Source: Chelatococcus asaccharovorans (GTDB taxonomy: Bacteria; Pseudomonadota; Alphaproteobacteria; Rhizobiales; Beijerinckiaceae). From it: a DNA stretch of 64,000 bases. The notes beneath the pieces are model-generated. The model had not been told where the DNA came from and made no database searches. It saw only the letters and a program-made list of their open reading frames with translations. Shown here piece after piece: positions 34,676-43,695 of the stretch. The DNA lies in contig NZ_QJJK01000001.1 in assembly GCF_003201475.1 (NCBI RefSeq), forward strand, positions 818,501 to 882,500. Direction: 5' to 3'. The position numbers and the translations under genes are program-made. The stretch's first letter is position 1. The number at the start of each line of letters is the position of its first letter.

Positions 34676-35878
34676 TCAAATGATGCCCAACGCCCTGCCC
34701 GCGTCGGCGAAGGCATCGATCGCGCTGTCCACTTCTTTTTCGGTGAGAGCTGCGGACATCTGTGTCCGGATGCGTGCCTTGCCCTTCGGGACAACCGGAT
34801 AGAAGAAGCCGGCAACGTAAACCCCGCGGTCGTCCAGCGCGGCTGCCATCTTCTGCGCCAGAGGCGCCTCGTGCAGCATCACGGGAATGATCGGCGTCAC
34901 GCCCGGAAGAAGCTCAAACCCAGCCTGTTCCAGACCGGACCGGAAGCGTTTGGAATAGCCGGCGAGCCGCTGCCGTCGGTCATCCGCGTTCTCTGCGATC
35001 TCGATGGCCTTGATCGAGCCGGCGGCGACCGCTGGAGCCAGGCTGTTGGAGAAGAGATAAGGCCGCGACCGCTGCCGCAGGAGATCGACGATCGGCTGTG
35101 ATGCGGCGACAAACCCTCCCATCGCACCGCCCAGGCTTTTCCCGAACGTGCCGGTGACGATGTCGACCCTCTGGCCGACGCCCGTGAGTGCGGGCGTTCC
35201 ACGGCCAGCCTCTCCGAGATGCCCCGTGGCATGGCAATCGTCGACCATGACGATGGCACCATAGCGGTCGGCCAGATCACAGATCGCCGGAAGATCGGCG
35301 ACATATCCGTCCATCGAGAATACGCCGTCGGTGGCGACCAGCTTGAATCGCGCCCCGTCTCGGTCGGCCTCCTTCAGCCGGTCCTCCAGTTCGTTCATGT
35401 CGCCATTGGCAAAACGATAGCGCTTCGCCCTGCAAAGGCGAACGCCATCGATGATCGACGCGTGATTCAGTGAATCCGAGATGATGGCGTCGTCCGCCTC
35501 GAGGAGCGGCTCGAACACCCCCCCATTGGCGTCGAAGCAGGCCGCGAAAAGGATCGCGTCATCCTTCCCCAAATAGCGAGCAATCGTCCGTTCGAGCTCA
35601 CGGTGCAGCGTCTGTGTACCGCAGATGAAGCGGACCGATGCCATTCCGAAGCCGAATTCGTGCAGAGCCTGCTGCGCTGCGGCGATCACCTCGCGATGAT
35701 CGGCCAGGCCAAGATAATTATTGGCGCAGAGATTGATGACCTCGCGGTCCACGCCGTCCGAGCGAATGCTGACGGTGCCAGCTTGCGGGCCGGTGATAAG
35801 GCGTTCCCGCTTGTAGAGGCCTTCAGCTTGGATCTGCGACAGCAATCCTCGGATATGATCATCGATACGTGACGCCAT
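34676..35878 (-). CDS. kbl: Glycine C-acetyltransferase (2-amino-3-ketobutyrate CoA ligase)
   Basis: A PLP enzyme of the alpha-oxoamine synthase family, 400 residues. It splits 2-amino-3-ketobutyrate with CoA into glycine and acetyl-CoA, completing threonine degradation. It shows the N-terminal [14 protein letters not shown], the [13 protein letters not shown] segment, the Asp of [18 protein letters not shown] and the Schiff-base lysine in [14 protein letters not shown]. The ATG at 35878 gives the standard length. It is co-directional with the upstream DadA-like gene (123 bases apart), so it may be under the same riboswitch. Confidence 0.94.
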   Translation of the reverse strand: MASRIDDHIRGLLSQIQAEGLYKRERLITGPQAGTVSIRSDGVDREVINLCANNYLGLADHREVIAAAQQALHEFGFGMASVRFICGTQTLHRELERTIARYLGKDDAILFAACFDANGGVFEPLLEADDAIISDSLNHASIIDGVRLCRAKRYRFANGDMNELEDRLKEADRDGARFKLVATDGVFSMDGYVADLPAICDLADRYGAIVMVDDCHATGHLGEAGRGTPALTGVGQRVDIVTGTFGKSLGGAMGGFVAASQPIVDLLRQRSRPYLFSNSLAPAVAAGSIKAIEIAENADDRRQRLAGYSKRFRSGLEQAGFELLPGVTPIIPVMLHEAPLAQKMAAALDDRGVYVAGFFYPVVPKGKARIRTQMSAALTEKEVDSAIDAFADAGRALGII

Positions 35879-36001
35879 GGCTTCCTCGCATTTCGCTATA
35901 TCATATTCATTCCTGTATATCGGAAATCTGTCAAGAGAAGCTGCCCGGGGCAAGCGCCGCGGACAGCGCCGGTGAATGCGGCCCGCTGGTGCCGGGGGAC
36001 G

Positions 36002-37264
36002 TCAGCGCGCCGTGCGAGATGCGTTCTGAATGAGCGCCGTGGCCATTTCCGCAGTCGCTGCAGACAATGTCCAGCCGAGATGGCCATGGCCGGTATTATA
36101 GACCACGCCGGGCCGCCTGCCCTGGAACACGCGCGGCATCATATCGGGCATCATCGGGCGCAGCCCCGCCCAGGGCACAGATTGGCGCGTGCTCATATCC
36201 GGAAAGTGCTTGCGACACCACCTGACGAGCGGCTCGATGCGCGAGCTGCGGATATCGCGGTTGAGGCCATTGAATTCGGCTGTTCCTGCTACCCTGAAGC
36301 GATCCCGACCCAATCGGCTCGTGACGATCTTGGCATCGTCGTCGAGGAGGCTGACCCAGGGAGCAGCCTCGACCGCGGCACCCACGTCCAGGTTCACCGT
36401 GATGGAATATCCCTTCACGGGATAGACGTTGACCCGGTCCCCCAGCTGAGCCGCGAACCGTCGCGATTCGACGCCGGCGCAGACAACGACCTTTTGGAAT
36501 GAAGCTTCAGCTTGGGTCCCGCCTGACCCGCTATCGCCATGGACGCCCTCGAAACGAAGCCGGATTTCCTTGTCACGCGCATCGATGCGGACGATATCGA
36601 CACCAAAATTCTGCTCGACGCCCAACCGGCGGCACGCATCAGCGAGCCCGTTCGTGAACTTGTGAATGTCCCCGGTGAAGTCGCTCTCCGTGTAAAAACC
36701 GCCATAGATCTCGCCATTCAAGGCTGGCTCGATCGCCTTGATGTCACTTGGCGTGACCGCTGTGCGATGAAGCCCCGCCCGAGCGAGCAGCTCTGTCACC
36801 CGGCAGGCCTTCTCGAAATCGCTTCTCGTTTTATAGAAATGGAGGATTCCGCGATCCTCGCGATCGAAGGCGATATTCTCGTCGAGGGCCATCTGCCGAA
36901 GGTGCGAACGCGCTTCGATCGCCAGGCGGGCCGTCGTTTCGGTGTTTCGCTCGTATTTCGGGATCGCGGCAACGAACTCCGCCATCCACGAAAGCTTGTG
37001 CCAAGACGGCTTCGGGTTGACAAGCAGCGGCGCGCCGGGGGTGAACATCCATTTGAGACCCTTCACCACGGTCGCCCAATTGTTCCAGACCTCGGCATTC
37101 GAGGCGGAGAGCTGCCCGCCATTGGCGAAGCTGGTCTCCATCGCAGGATAGGGATGCCTGTCGAACAGGCTGACCCGATATCCAGCTTTTGCCAATTTGT
37201 AGGCGGTCGTAACGCCCGTAACACCGGCGCCGATGACGGCAACGCTTTCAGACGATGAGGACAT
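36002..37264 (-). CDS. dadA: D-amino acid dehydrogenase-like FAD protein (DadA family)
   Basis: A DAO-superfamily flavoprotein of 420 residues. The FAD motif VAVIGAGVTGVTTAYKLAKAGYRVSLFDRHPYPAMETSFANGGQLSASNAEVWN is nearly the DadA consensus, and the C-terminal VYNTGHGHLGWTLSAATAEM closes the FAD site. DadA enzymes deaminate D-amino acids to 2-oxo acids using the respiratory chain. Because a tandem glycine riboswitch precedes the gene, glycine or a glycine-derived amine may be a physiological substrate here; that is inference. The ribosome binding site lies in a hairpin of the leader. Confidence 0.88.
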   Translation of the reverse strand: MSSSSESVAVIGAGVTGVTTAYKLAKAGYRVSLFDRHPYPAMETSFANGGQLSASNAEVWNNWATVVKGLKWMFTPGAPLLVNPKPSWHKLSWMAEFVAAIPKYERNTETTARLAIEARSHLRQMALDENIAFDREDRGILHFYKTRSDFEKACRVTELLARAGLHRTAVTPSDIKAIEPALNGEIYGGFYTESDFTGDIHKFTNGLADACRRLGVEQNFGVDIVRIDARDKEIRLRFEGVHGDSGSGGTQAEASFQKVVVCAGVESRRFAAQLGDRVNVYPVKGYSITVNLDVGAAVEAAPWVSLLDDDAKIVTSRLGRDRFRVAGTAEFNGLNRDIRSSRIEPLVRWCRKHFPDMSTRQSVPWAGLRPMMPDMMPRVFQGRRPGVVYNTGHGHLGWTLSAATAEMATALIQNASRTAR

Positions 37265-37273
37265 AGCAAATCA

Positions 37274-37287
37274 CCTGCACACGCAGG
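37274..37287 (-). promoter_or_regulatory. Hairpin overlapping the ribosome binding site of dadA
   Basis: CCTGC and GCAGG, separated by four bases, form a stem that includes the GCAGG of the Shine-Dalgarno region, about ten bases before the ATG of the DadA-like gene. It sits directly downstream of the glycine aptamers and is a candidate translational expression platform. Confidence 0.5.
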
Positions 37288-37294
37288 CACCCAT

Positions 37295-37478
37295 GCCCCC
37301 TCTGTCATTGGCCTGAGAGCTTCACAACGCGACCGGGATTGGCCCGCTGCTTACACCATCGGCGGAAGCCAGCCGGCTTCGCTTTTCAGAGCTCTGTCTT
37401 CTGTATGCGGTCCTTTTGCCTGAGAGTTTCCGGGGCGGTTGCTCCTTCGGCGAGACACTAGCCGTCTCTCTCCCGCAT
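37295..37478 (-). promoter_or_regulatory. Tandem glycine riboswitch
   Basis: Read on the minus strand, aptamer 1 (about 37478-37398) shows GGGAGAG, CGCCGAAGGAGCAA, CTCTCAGGCAAAAGGACCG. Aptamer 2 (about 37397-37295) shows CAGAGCTCTG, CCGATGGTGTAAGC, CTCTCAGGCCAATGACAGAGGGGG as its closing element. These are the conserved cores of the two-aptamer gcvT-type RNA. It precedes the DadA-like gene, and no gcv genes are in the window. Confidence 0.9.
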
Positions 37479-37595
37479 ATGCGATAAATACCCGATCAGA
37501 AGGACAAGGCAATACGAATTGTGAGAAACAGGAAAATTCCGATAAACAGGATCAGCGACTTGCCTGCGGCCCTCACGGCGCAAAAGAAGGCCAGG

Positions 37596-38162
37596 ATGAC
37601 ACAGCGAACACCGCGAATCGGCCCGGCCATCCGGAAGGAGCGCAAGCTGCACAAGCTGACCCTCGAGCAACTTTCCGCACAATCCGGCGTGTCAAAATCC
37701 ATGTTGAGTCAGATCGAGCGCGGCGAAGCCAACCCGACATTCGCAGTCGTCTGGAGTCTGACGCAGGCGCTTGGCATCGAATTCTCAGAGCTCATCGGCG
37801 GAAGTGGCGCGCCCCCGCGCACCGGCTACATCGAGATTACGACGAAGACATACACGCCCCAAATTTGGAGCGCTGACGGGCTTTGCCGCCTGAAGATCCT
37901 CAGCTCACCCCCATTGGCCGGCCGGATGGAATGGTACGAGGTGGAGATCGAGGCCGGCGGGAGGCTGGAGAGCGAGCCGCATGCGCCTGGAACATTTGAA
38001 CATTTTACGGCGCAGTCGGAGGGCTTCGAAATCACGTGTGGAGAGAACGCGGCGCAGCTGAGGGAAGGCGAAACGGCGCGCTATCCCGCTGACGTTTCGC
38101 ACTGTATTTCCAACGCCAGCAACAAGCCCGCGCGCGGCTTTCTCGTGGTGCTGTACCGCTAG
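37596..38162 (+). CDS. XRE-family regulator with C-terminal cupin domain
   Basis: A protein of about 188 residues. An N-terminal helix-turn-helix (IRKERKLHKLTLEQLSAQSGVSKSMLSQIERGEANPT) is joined to a small cupin (WYEVEIEAGGRLESEPHAPGTFEHFTAQSEGFEITCGENAAQLREGETARYPADVSHCISN). This architecture is typical of amino acid and amine catabolism regulators. It is divergent from the riboswitch-controlled dadA-kbl-tdh block and may regulate it. The ATG at 37596 begins just before the conserved domain; an upstream GTG at 37521 would add 25 residues. Confidence 0.87.
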   Translation: MTQRTPRIGPAIRKERKLHKLTLEQLSAQSGVSKSMLSQIERGEANPTFAVVWSLTQALGIEFSELIGGSGAPPRTGYIEITTKTYTPQIWSADGLCRLKILSSPPLAGRMEWYEVEIEAGGRLESEPHAPGTFEHFTAQSEGFEITCGENAAQLREGETARYPADVSHCISNASNKPARGFLVVLYR

Positions 38163-38176
38163 AGAGCGCGGCTCTC
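38162..38176 (+). terminator. Short GC hairpin at the end of the XRE-cupin gene
   Basis: GAGAGC-GCG-GCTCTC begins at the last base of the stop codon. The stem is six base pairs and no U-tract follows, so terminator function is uncertain. Confidence 0.3.
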
Positions 38177-38385
38177 CATGCCTGTACGGATGCTGGATGG
38201 GGACCGATAAATGCGCTGTAGCGCAGCCAGCCGGCTGCAACAGCCGTTGATTATGCTGTTTGTGATCATTCCTAACCTGAGCCCCTCTGCAGCGAGACGA
38301 TGCTATGGCAGAACGAGGGGCGCTGTCAGCTACGGAGGCGGTCAGCCAACCTCCGGCGTGGAAGAATGGGAATTTTCAGCACGCT

Positions 38386-40023
38386 TCACCGCTCGGTTCC
38401 AACCGCAACGACGCGACTTTCCCGTAGCAAACCATGGCGCTTTAGAATGGGGTAGGCAATCGCTGCTATGTGAGCATTGATTCGCTTCAGATCGCGTAGC
38501 ATGTCCATATGAAGCGAACTGGTTTGGATACTTTCGACGATCCCCTCTCTCAATCGCGACATATGATTCGCGGCGGAACGCTCCTCCAGATGACGAATAT
38601 CGACCTTTGCCTTAACGAGTTTCCTGGCAAGGTGATCGTCCATCGATAGAAGTATGCTCTGGGCCATCCGTAGATTCGAAAATGTCAGGTTGTATATTTC
38701 CTCTATTTCCGCGGCCCCTTCACTCGAAAAACTCAATTGATTTCGGATCTTTTTTTCCACCAGTTCGCACAGGTTCCTGTCAATTATGTCGCCCACATGT
38801 TCGAGATTGGTAGCGTAGCCGATGATATCGTCCGACCTGTCTGCTTCTCCGATATTGAGTCGCGGCCGATCAAGCCGGGCAAGATAGAGCTTAACCGCGC
38901 TATTGAGGCGATCGATCTCATCGTCCATATCCGCAATCGATGCGCATCTGGATATATCGTTTATTCGCAGCGCCTCGAGACTCATTTCCAGCATCGAAGC
39001 GATACGATCGCCGATAGCCAACGTCTCTCTGGCGGCCCCGGCGAGTGCCAATGCAGGACTATCCAAGCACTCCGCGTCAAGATGCAGCGGACCGCTACGC
39101 GGTCCCGGCGCATCCGGCAGTATCTTCCGCATTAGCATCGACCATGGCCGGAGCAATGGCAGCATAATGGCGGCGATACTGATGTTGAACAGAATGTGAG
39201 CGTCCGCGACGAACAGACCGGGATCAACTGCGAACTTCGACAATAGCGCTGAGACAGTCTCAATGAAGGGCAGAAGCAGGATGCATCCGAGAAGGCGAAC
39301 GAGCAGGTTTCCAAACGTGACACGACGAGCGGCTGCCTGATGGCGCAGGGTCGCGACAAGGGGTGGAATAGCACCGCCGAGATTGGCTCCCAGCACAAGG
39401 GCCAACCCCGTCATCGGGGAAACCGTATCTGCGGTGGCAAGCGACATCGCCAGTAGCACGATCGCCATGCTGGAGGACGCCGCCGCGGCGAGGACGGCAG
39501 CAACCGCAACAGCGAGAACGGGCACGGCCTCAAGAGCCGCCATCAATGCGGTAAGGACCTTTGCATGCCGCATCGGTTCGGTCGCCTGGCCGAGAAGTTG
39601 AAGTGACAGCAGCATCATGCCGAGCCCGAGCAAAGCGCGGCAAAAACCTTTCAACGGTTTCGAATGACTGAAACTGAATGACACAACGCCGGTTGCGATC
39701 AATAGCGGCGCCAAGAAATGAATATCAAACACGAGAAGCCGCGTGACGATGCCAGTTCCGATATTGGCGCCCAGCATGATAGCTTGCGCCATCATCGAAC
39801 TCATAAAACCGCCTGCCGTAAAACTTGCGGCCATCATCGCGGTCGCGGTGCTGCTCTGCAGCACGATCGTTGCTGCGATCCCGACCCCAAATGCCGCGAC
39901 CCGGTTGCGCACTGCCGACCCTATCCACAGGCGCAACCGCGGGCCGAAGGCCCTCATGACGCCGGTCTTAACCATCCGCACCCCCCACAGCAGAAGGGCT
40001 ACTGCACCACATAAATCGAGCAC
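38386..40023 (-). CDS. Na/Pi cotransporter family protein with PhoU-like domain
   Basis: A membrane protein of about 545 residues. The N-terminal half holds two inverted repeats with the family signature QSSTATAMMAASFTAGG and the second-repeat ASSSMAIVLLAMSLA, plus GANIGTG and GANLGGAIPP. The C-terminal half (about residue 340 onward) is a soluble helical domain similar to PhoU (DEIDRLNSAVKLYLARL, NLEHVGDIIDRNLCELVEKK). The GTG at 40023 has a strong ribosome binding site (GGAGGAAGGA) and aligns with the usual N-terminus. These proteins move phosphate or regulate phosphate levels. It lies divergent from the phosphonate genes, where released phosphate would need balancing. Confidence 0.87.
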   Translation of the reverse strand: MLDLCGAVALLLWGVRMVKTGVMRAFGPRLRLWIGSAVRNRVAAFGVGIAATIVLQSSTATAMMAASFTAGGFMSSMMAQAIMLGANIGTGIVTRLLVFDIHFLAPLLIATGVVSFSFSHSKPLKGFCRALLGLGMMLLSLQLLGQATEPMRHAKVLTALMAALEAVPVLAVAVAAVLAAAASSSMAIVLLAMSLATADTVSPMTGLALVLGANLGGAIPPLVATLRHQAAARRVTFGNLLVRLLGCILLLPFIETVSALLSKFAVDPGLFVADAHILFNISIAAIMLPLLRPWSMLMRKILPDAPGPRSGPLHLDAECLDSPALALAGAARETLAIGDRIASMLEMSLEALRINDISRCASIADMDDEIDRLNSAVKLYLARLDRPRLNIGEADRSDDIIGYATNLEHVGDIIDRNLCELVEKKIRNQLSFSSEGAAEIEEIYNLTFSNLRMAQSILLSMDDHLARKLVKAKVDIRHLEERSAANHMSRLREGIVESIQTSSLHMDMLRDLKRINAHIAAIAYPILKRHGLLRESRVVAVGTER

Positions 40024-40236
40024 GTCCTTCCTCCTCCCGCGGCGATTTTCAAGGCCGCTCCTCCCGCTAAGGTTCTTCAGCCGCATCGTTCGAACTGCGT
40101 CGGAGACAAAATCCATTGGCCACACAATGGCTCGTCAAATCGCCCAGCCTCTCGTCCCCACAACTACCGCTTGAAAATCCGTATTCCATGTTGCATGTTG
40201 TTGACAATCTGGAAAATCAATGTTGGATTATGCGGC

Positions 40237-40920
40237 ATGGAAACGAGAAACACTCCCCCCTCCACATCGATCGCAATGATGCGCGCCAATTCGCTGGCAT
40301 CCCTGGCTCAGTCGGAAATGGAGGCGCTAATCCTCAGTGGGGCGCTCAAACCGGGCGATCGGTTGGGCGAAGCCGAAATGGCGGAACGGCTTGGTGTCAG
40401 CAGAGGCCCGGTCCGTGAGGCGTTCCGCGCTCTCGAAGAACAGGGGTTGGTCCGGATTGAAAAGAACAGGGGGGTGTTCGTTCGGCAGGTCACCATTGCC
40501 GAAGCCGATGAAACCTACGCCGTCCGCGCGGTGCTTGAGGGACTTGCCGGGCAAACCCTCGCACTACGGGCCTCCCAACACGAACACGGAACGTTGCAGA
40601 CATTTCTTGCGAGCATGAAAGAGGCCGCCTCCAAGCGGTCGATGAAAGAATACGCGGACCTAAACGTCCGATTTCATCAATTCATCGTAGATGCGTCCGG
40701 CAACGGCAAGCTCAAGGAAATCTACGACGGCATTATCATGACGCTGACGATGTACCGTAATACCACCCTGGTGCGCGGAAATTCGCTGGAAGTCTCTCTG
40801 ATGGAGCATTCTCGGATCGTGAACGCAATCTGCTCAGGCGACCCTGTCGAGGCGCGGCAGGCGATGATCGATCACGTCGAGTCCAGTCAACGACGCATGC
40901 ACGCCACCCAAGATGATTAG
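40237..40920 (+). CDS. GntR family regulator, FCD subfamily, of the phosphonoacetate genes
   Basis: A 227-residue regulator. The winged helix (SEMEALILSGALKPGDRLGEAEMAERLGVSRGPVREAFRALEEQGLVRIEKNRGVFVRQV) is followed by an FCD domain with NVRFHQFIVDASGN and EHSRIVNAICSGDPVEARQAMIDHVE. A TTGACA hexamer at 40201 could be its -35. It sits 32 bases before phnA on the same strand; adjacent GntR regulators of phosphonoacetate or aminoethylphosphonate genes are common. Starts at 40237 or at later ATGs (40270, 40273) are possible. Confidence 0.86.
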   Translation: METRNTPPSTSIAMMRANSLASLAQSEMEALILSGALKPGDRLGEAEMAERLGVSRGPVREAFRALEEQGLVRIEKNRGVFVRQVTIAEADETYAVRAVLEGLAGQTLALRASQHEHGTLQTFLASMKEAASKRSMKEYADLNVRFHQFIVDASGNGKLKEIYDGIIMTLTMYRNTTLVRGNSLEVSLMEHSRIVNAICSGDPVEARQAMIDHVESSQRRMHATQDD

Positions 40921-40952
40921 TCCGTGCATCGATCTAAATGGAAAGTAAAACC

Positions 40953-42221
40953 ATGTCCCTCAATGCCGCTTCGAGGCGGGAAGTCCCGTACGTGCATGCG
41001 AATGGCAGAACCTATCAATGGCCCCAAAGGCCGGTCGTCGTCGTCTGCATAGACGGCTCGGAGCCGGACTACATTGCTTCCGGCTTAAAGGAGGGCTATC
41101 TCCCGAATATCGCCCGGATCATTGAGGCCGGAACGTGTCTCACTGCTAAATCGGTCATCCCAAGCTTCACCAATCCAAACAATATTTCTATCATAACGGG
41201 GCGCCCTCCGTCCGTACATGGCATTGCCGGAAATTACTTTTACGATACGTCTTCCGGGACCGAAGTGATGATGAATGATGCCCGCTTCATGCGGGCGGAG
41301 ACGATTCTCAAGGCGTTTCAGGACGCCGGCGCTAAAGTCGCCATGGTTACGGCAAAGGATAAGCTCTGCGCGTTGCTGGCCAAGGGCTTGGATTTTTCCA
41401 AGGGTCAAGCCGTCGCCTTTTCGGCAGAAAAGGCGGACCGCGCAACACAAACCTCCAGCGGCATTGATAACGTACTGGAATTCTCCGGCCTGCCACTACC
41501 TGAGGTATATTCCGCCGATTTATCGGAATTCGTTTTTGCAGCCGGAGTGCGGTTACTTGAGACTTTCACGCCAGACCTGATGTATCTTTCAACCACCGAC
41601 TATGTCCAACACAAGGCAGGGCCAGGCTCTGCTGACGCCAAAAGCTTCTACTGTATGATCGATCGGTATGTGGGCGAGTTGGATGCGCTGGGATGCGTAC
41701 TTGCTTTGACGGCCGATCATGGAATGAACGACAAGTTCCGCTCCGACGGGCAGCCAGATGTCTTCTATCTGCAGGAATGGCTCGACCAGAGGCTCGGCGA
41801 GGGGCGCGCTCGCGTTATCCTGCCGATCACCGACCCCTATGTGGGGCACCACGGCGCCCTCGGATCCTTCGCGACGGTCTATCTACCCGCTGGCGTGAAT
41901 TGCAGCAGCGTTATAGCCGACTTGAGAGCGGCTCCGGCTGTGGAACTGGTTGCCACAAATGCGGAAGCGGCCGCAGCCTTCGAACTGCCCGAGGATCGTA
42001 TAGGCGATTTAGTGGTCATTTCCACAAGGCACAAGGTGATCGGCACAAGTGCCGATCGTCACGACCTTTCCGGCTTGTCGGGTCCACTCAGGTCACATGG
42101 CGGCATTTCCGAGCAATCGGTACCGATGATCCTGAACAGAAAGATAGGCCGGCCCGTCAATCATGAACTGCGTAATTTCGATGTCTTCGACATTGCGTTG
42201 AACGCGGTTCTCCAAGAGTAG
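40953..42221 (+). CDS. phnA: Phosphonoacetate hydrolase
   Basis: An alkaline phosphatase superfamily zinc enzyme that cleaves the C-P bond of phosphonoacetate, giving acetate and phosphate. It has about 422 residues, close to known PhnA proteins. Metal ligands and the nucleophile are visible: CIDGSEPDYI (Asp), the catalytic Thr in SFTNPNNISIITG, TTDYVQHKAGPGSADA (Asp, His), TADHGMN (Asp-His) and LRSHGGISEQ (His). The ATG at 40953 is preferred because GGAAAG lies seven bases before it; an ATG at 40938 is in frame. It is followed 9 bases later by phnY. Confidence 0.93.
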   Translation: MSLNAASRREVPYVHANGRTYQWPQRPVVVVCIDGSEPDYIASGLKEGYLPNIARIIEAGTCLTAKSVIPSFTNPNNISIITGRPPSVHGIAGNYFYDTSSGTEVMMNDARFMRAETILKAFQDAGAKVAMVTAKDKLCALLAKGLDFSKGQAVAFSAEKADRATQTSSGIDNVLEFSGLPLPEVYSADLSEFVFAAGVRLLETFTPDLMYLSTTDYVQHKAGPGSADAKSFYCMIDRYVGELDALGCVLALTADHGMNDKFRSDGQPDVFYLQEWLDQRLGEGRARVILPITDPYVGHHGALGSFATVYLPAGVNCSSVIADLRAAPAVELVATNAEAAAAFELPEDRIGDLVVISTRHKVIGTSADRHDLSGLSGPLRSHGGISEQSVPMILNRKIGRPVNHELRNFDVFDIALNAVLQE

Positions 42222-42230
42222 GAGATGACG

Positions 42231-43688
42231 ATGCAAAGCATGCCGTCAGGCAAATGCCCAGCTATCGTGTCCGATGCGATGCGCATCGGCGGCAGGGAGG
42301 TTAAGACGGATGAAACCCTCGACGTCGTCAACCCTTTCACCGGTGCGGTTGTCGGCAAGGTGCCTTCTGCGCGACCCGAACACGTCAGGGAGGCGTTTGC
42401 GCGGGCCCGGGCCTTTCGCTCGCGATTGACCCGCTATGAGCGCCAGAAGATCCTCTTCCGAACTGCGGAAATCTTGTCGTCCAGGCGTGACTGGTTGGCC
42501 AGGCTTATCACAAGCGAGTCCGGGCTCTGCCTTAAGGACACCTTGTATGAGGTCAGCCGGGCATGCGATGTCTACAATTTCTCCGGGCAGTTGGCCGTGC
42601 GTGACGACGGCGCGATTTTTTCCTGCGACATCAGCCCGAATGGGGTGCCGCGCAAGATCTATACAACACGCACCCCGCTCCTCGGCGTTATCTCCGCAAT
42701 AACGCCGTTCAATCATCCGCTCAACATGGTTTCACACAAAATCGCACCGGCGATAGCGACCAACAACCGCGTGGTTCTCAAGCCAACCGAACTCACCCCA
42801 CTCACGGCTCTGGCGCTCGCAGACATTCTCTACGAAGCCGGTCTTCCGCCGCAAATGCTTTCGGTCGTCACGGGAAACCCGGGAACGATGGGCGATTCCA
42901 TGATGACCGACCCCGATGCGGATCTGGTGACGTTCACCGGCTCGGTTCGCGTCGGAAAGCATATCGCGCGGACCGCCGGCTATAAGCGCCTTATTCTGGA
43001 GCTTGGGGGCAACGATCCCCTGATCGTCATGGAAGACGCAGATCTGGACCGGGCTGCGGAACTGGCCGTGACCGGAGCCACCAAGAATTCGGGACAGCGT
43101 TGCACCGCGGTGAAACGTATCCTCGCCGTCGAGTCGGTTGCCGACGAATTTGCAGAAAAAGTGGCGCAAAGGGCCGCGAACCTGACCTGCGGCGACCCGA
43201 TGGATCCCTCGACCGATGTCGGAACGGTGATCAATGAAAACGCGGCGGCGCTTTTCGAACGGCGTGTGGCCGATGCGGTGGCGAAAGGGGCGGTTGTTCT
43301 CCATGGAGCGATGCGTCAGGGGGCCGTGTTCCCGCCGACCGTGGTCGATCATGTCCCTTACGACTGTGAACTGGTCCATGAGGAAACTTTCGGTCCGGTC
43401 ATTCCCATCATTCACTGCCCCGATGACATCTCCGAAGTAATCCGGATTTCCAATTCCACGGCCTATGGATTGTCGTCGGGCGTATGCACGAACCGTCTCG
43501 ATTACATCACCCGCTTCATCGATGAGCTGGATGTCGGCAATGTGAATATTGGAGAGGTGCCCGGGTTCCGCTCCGAGCTTTCGCCATTCGGCGGCATAAA
43601 GGACTCAGGTCTCGGCTATAAGGAAGGCGTCAGCGAAGCGATGGCGGCTTATACGAACAAGAAGACCTATTCTTTAGCCCTGACGTGA
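42231..43688 (+). CDS. phnY: Phosphonoacetaldehyde dehydrogenase
   Basis: An aldehyde dehydrogenase of about 485 residues. It converts phosphonoacetaldehyde to phosphonoacetate with NAD, feeding PhnA. The NAD-binding segment ([12 protein letters not shown]), the general base Glu in [16 protein letters not shown], and the catalytic Cys in [13 protein letters not shown] are intact, and the C-terminal [21 protein letters not shown] is conserved. The product assignment rests on adjacency to phnA. A GGAG at 42221 favours the ATG at 42231 over that at 42225. Confidence 0.9.
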   Translation: MQSMPSGKCPAIVSDAMRIGGREVKTDETLDVVNPFTGAVVGKVPSARPEHVREAFARARAFRSRLTRYERQKILFRTAEILSSRRDWLARLITSESGLCLKDTLYEVSRACDVYNFSGQLAVRDDGAIFSCDISPNGVPRKIYTTRTPLLGVISAITPFNHPLNMVSHKIAPAIATNNRVVLKPTELTPLTALALADILYEAGLPPQMLSVVTGNPGTMGDSMMTDPDADLVTFTGSVRVGKHIARTAGYKRLILELGGNDPLIVMEDADLDRAAELAVTGATKNSGQRCTAVKRILAVESVADEFAEKVAQRAANLTCGDPMDPSTDVGTVINENAAALFERRVADAVAKGAVVLHGAMRQGAVFPPTVVDHVPYDCELVHEETFGPVIPIIHCPDDISEVIRISNSTAYGLSSGVCTNRLDYITRFIDELDVGNVNIGEVPGFRSELSPFGGIKDSGLGYKEGVSEAMAAYTNKKTYSLALT

Positions 43689-43695
43689 GCCTGGA

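Noticed and set aside
34668-34684. TGATCATCAAATGATG near the tdh start, similar to the TGATCAAANGATG operator
   Set aside because: It is made of the last codons and stop of kbl. The spacing of the motif core differs, so it is probably coincidence.
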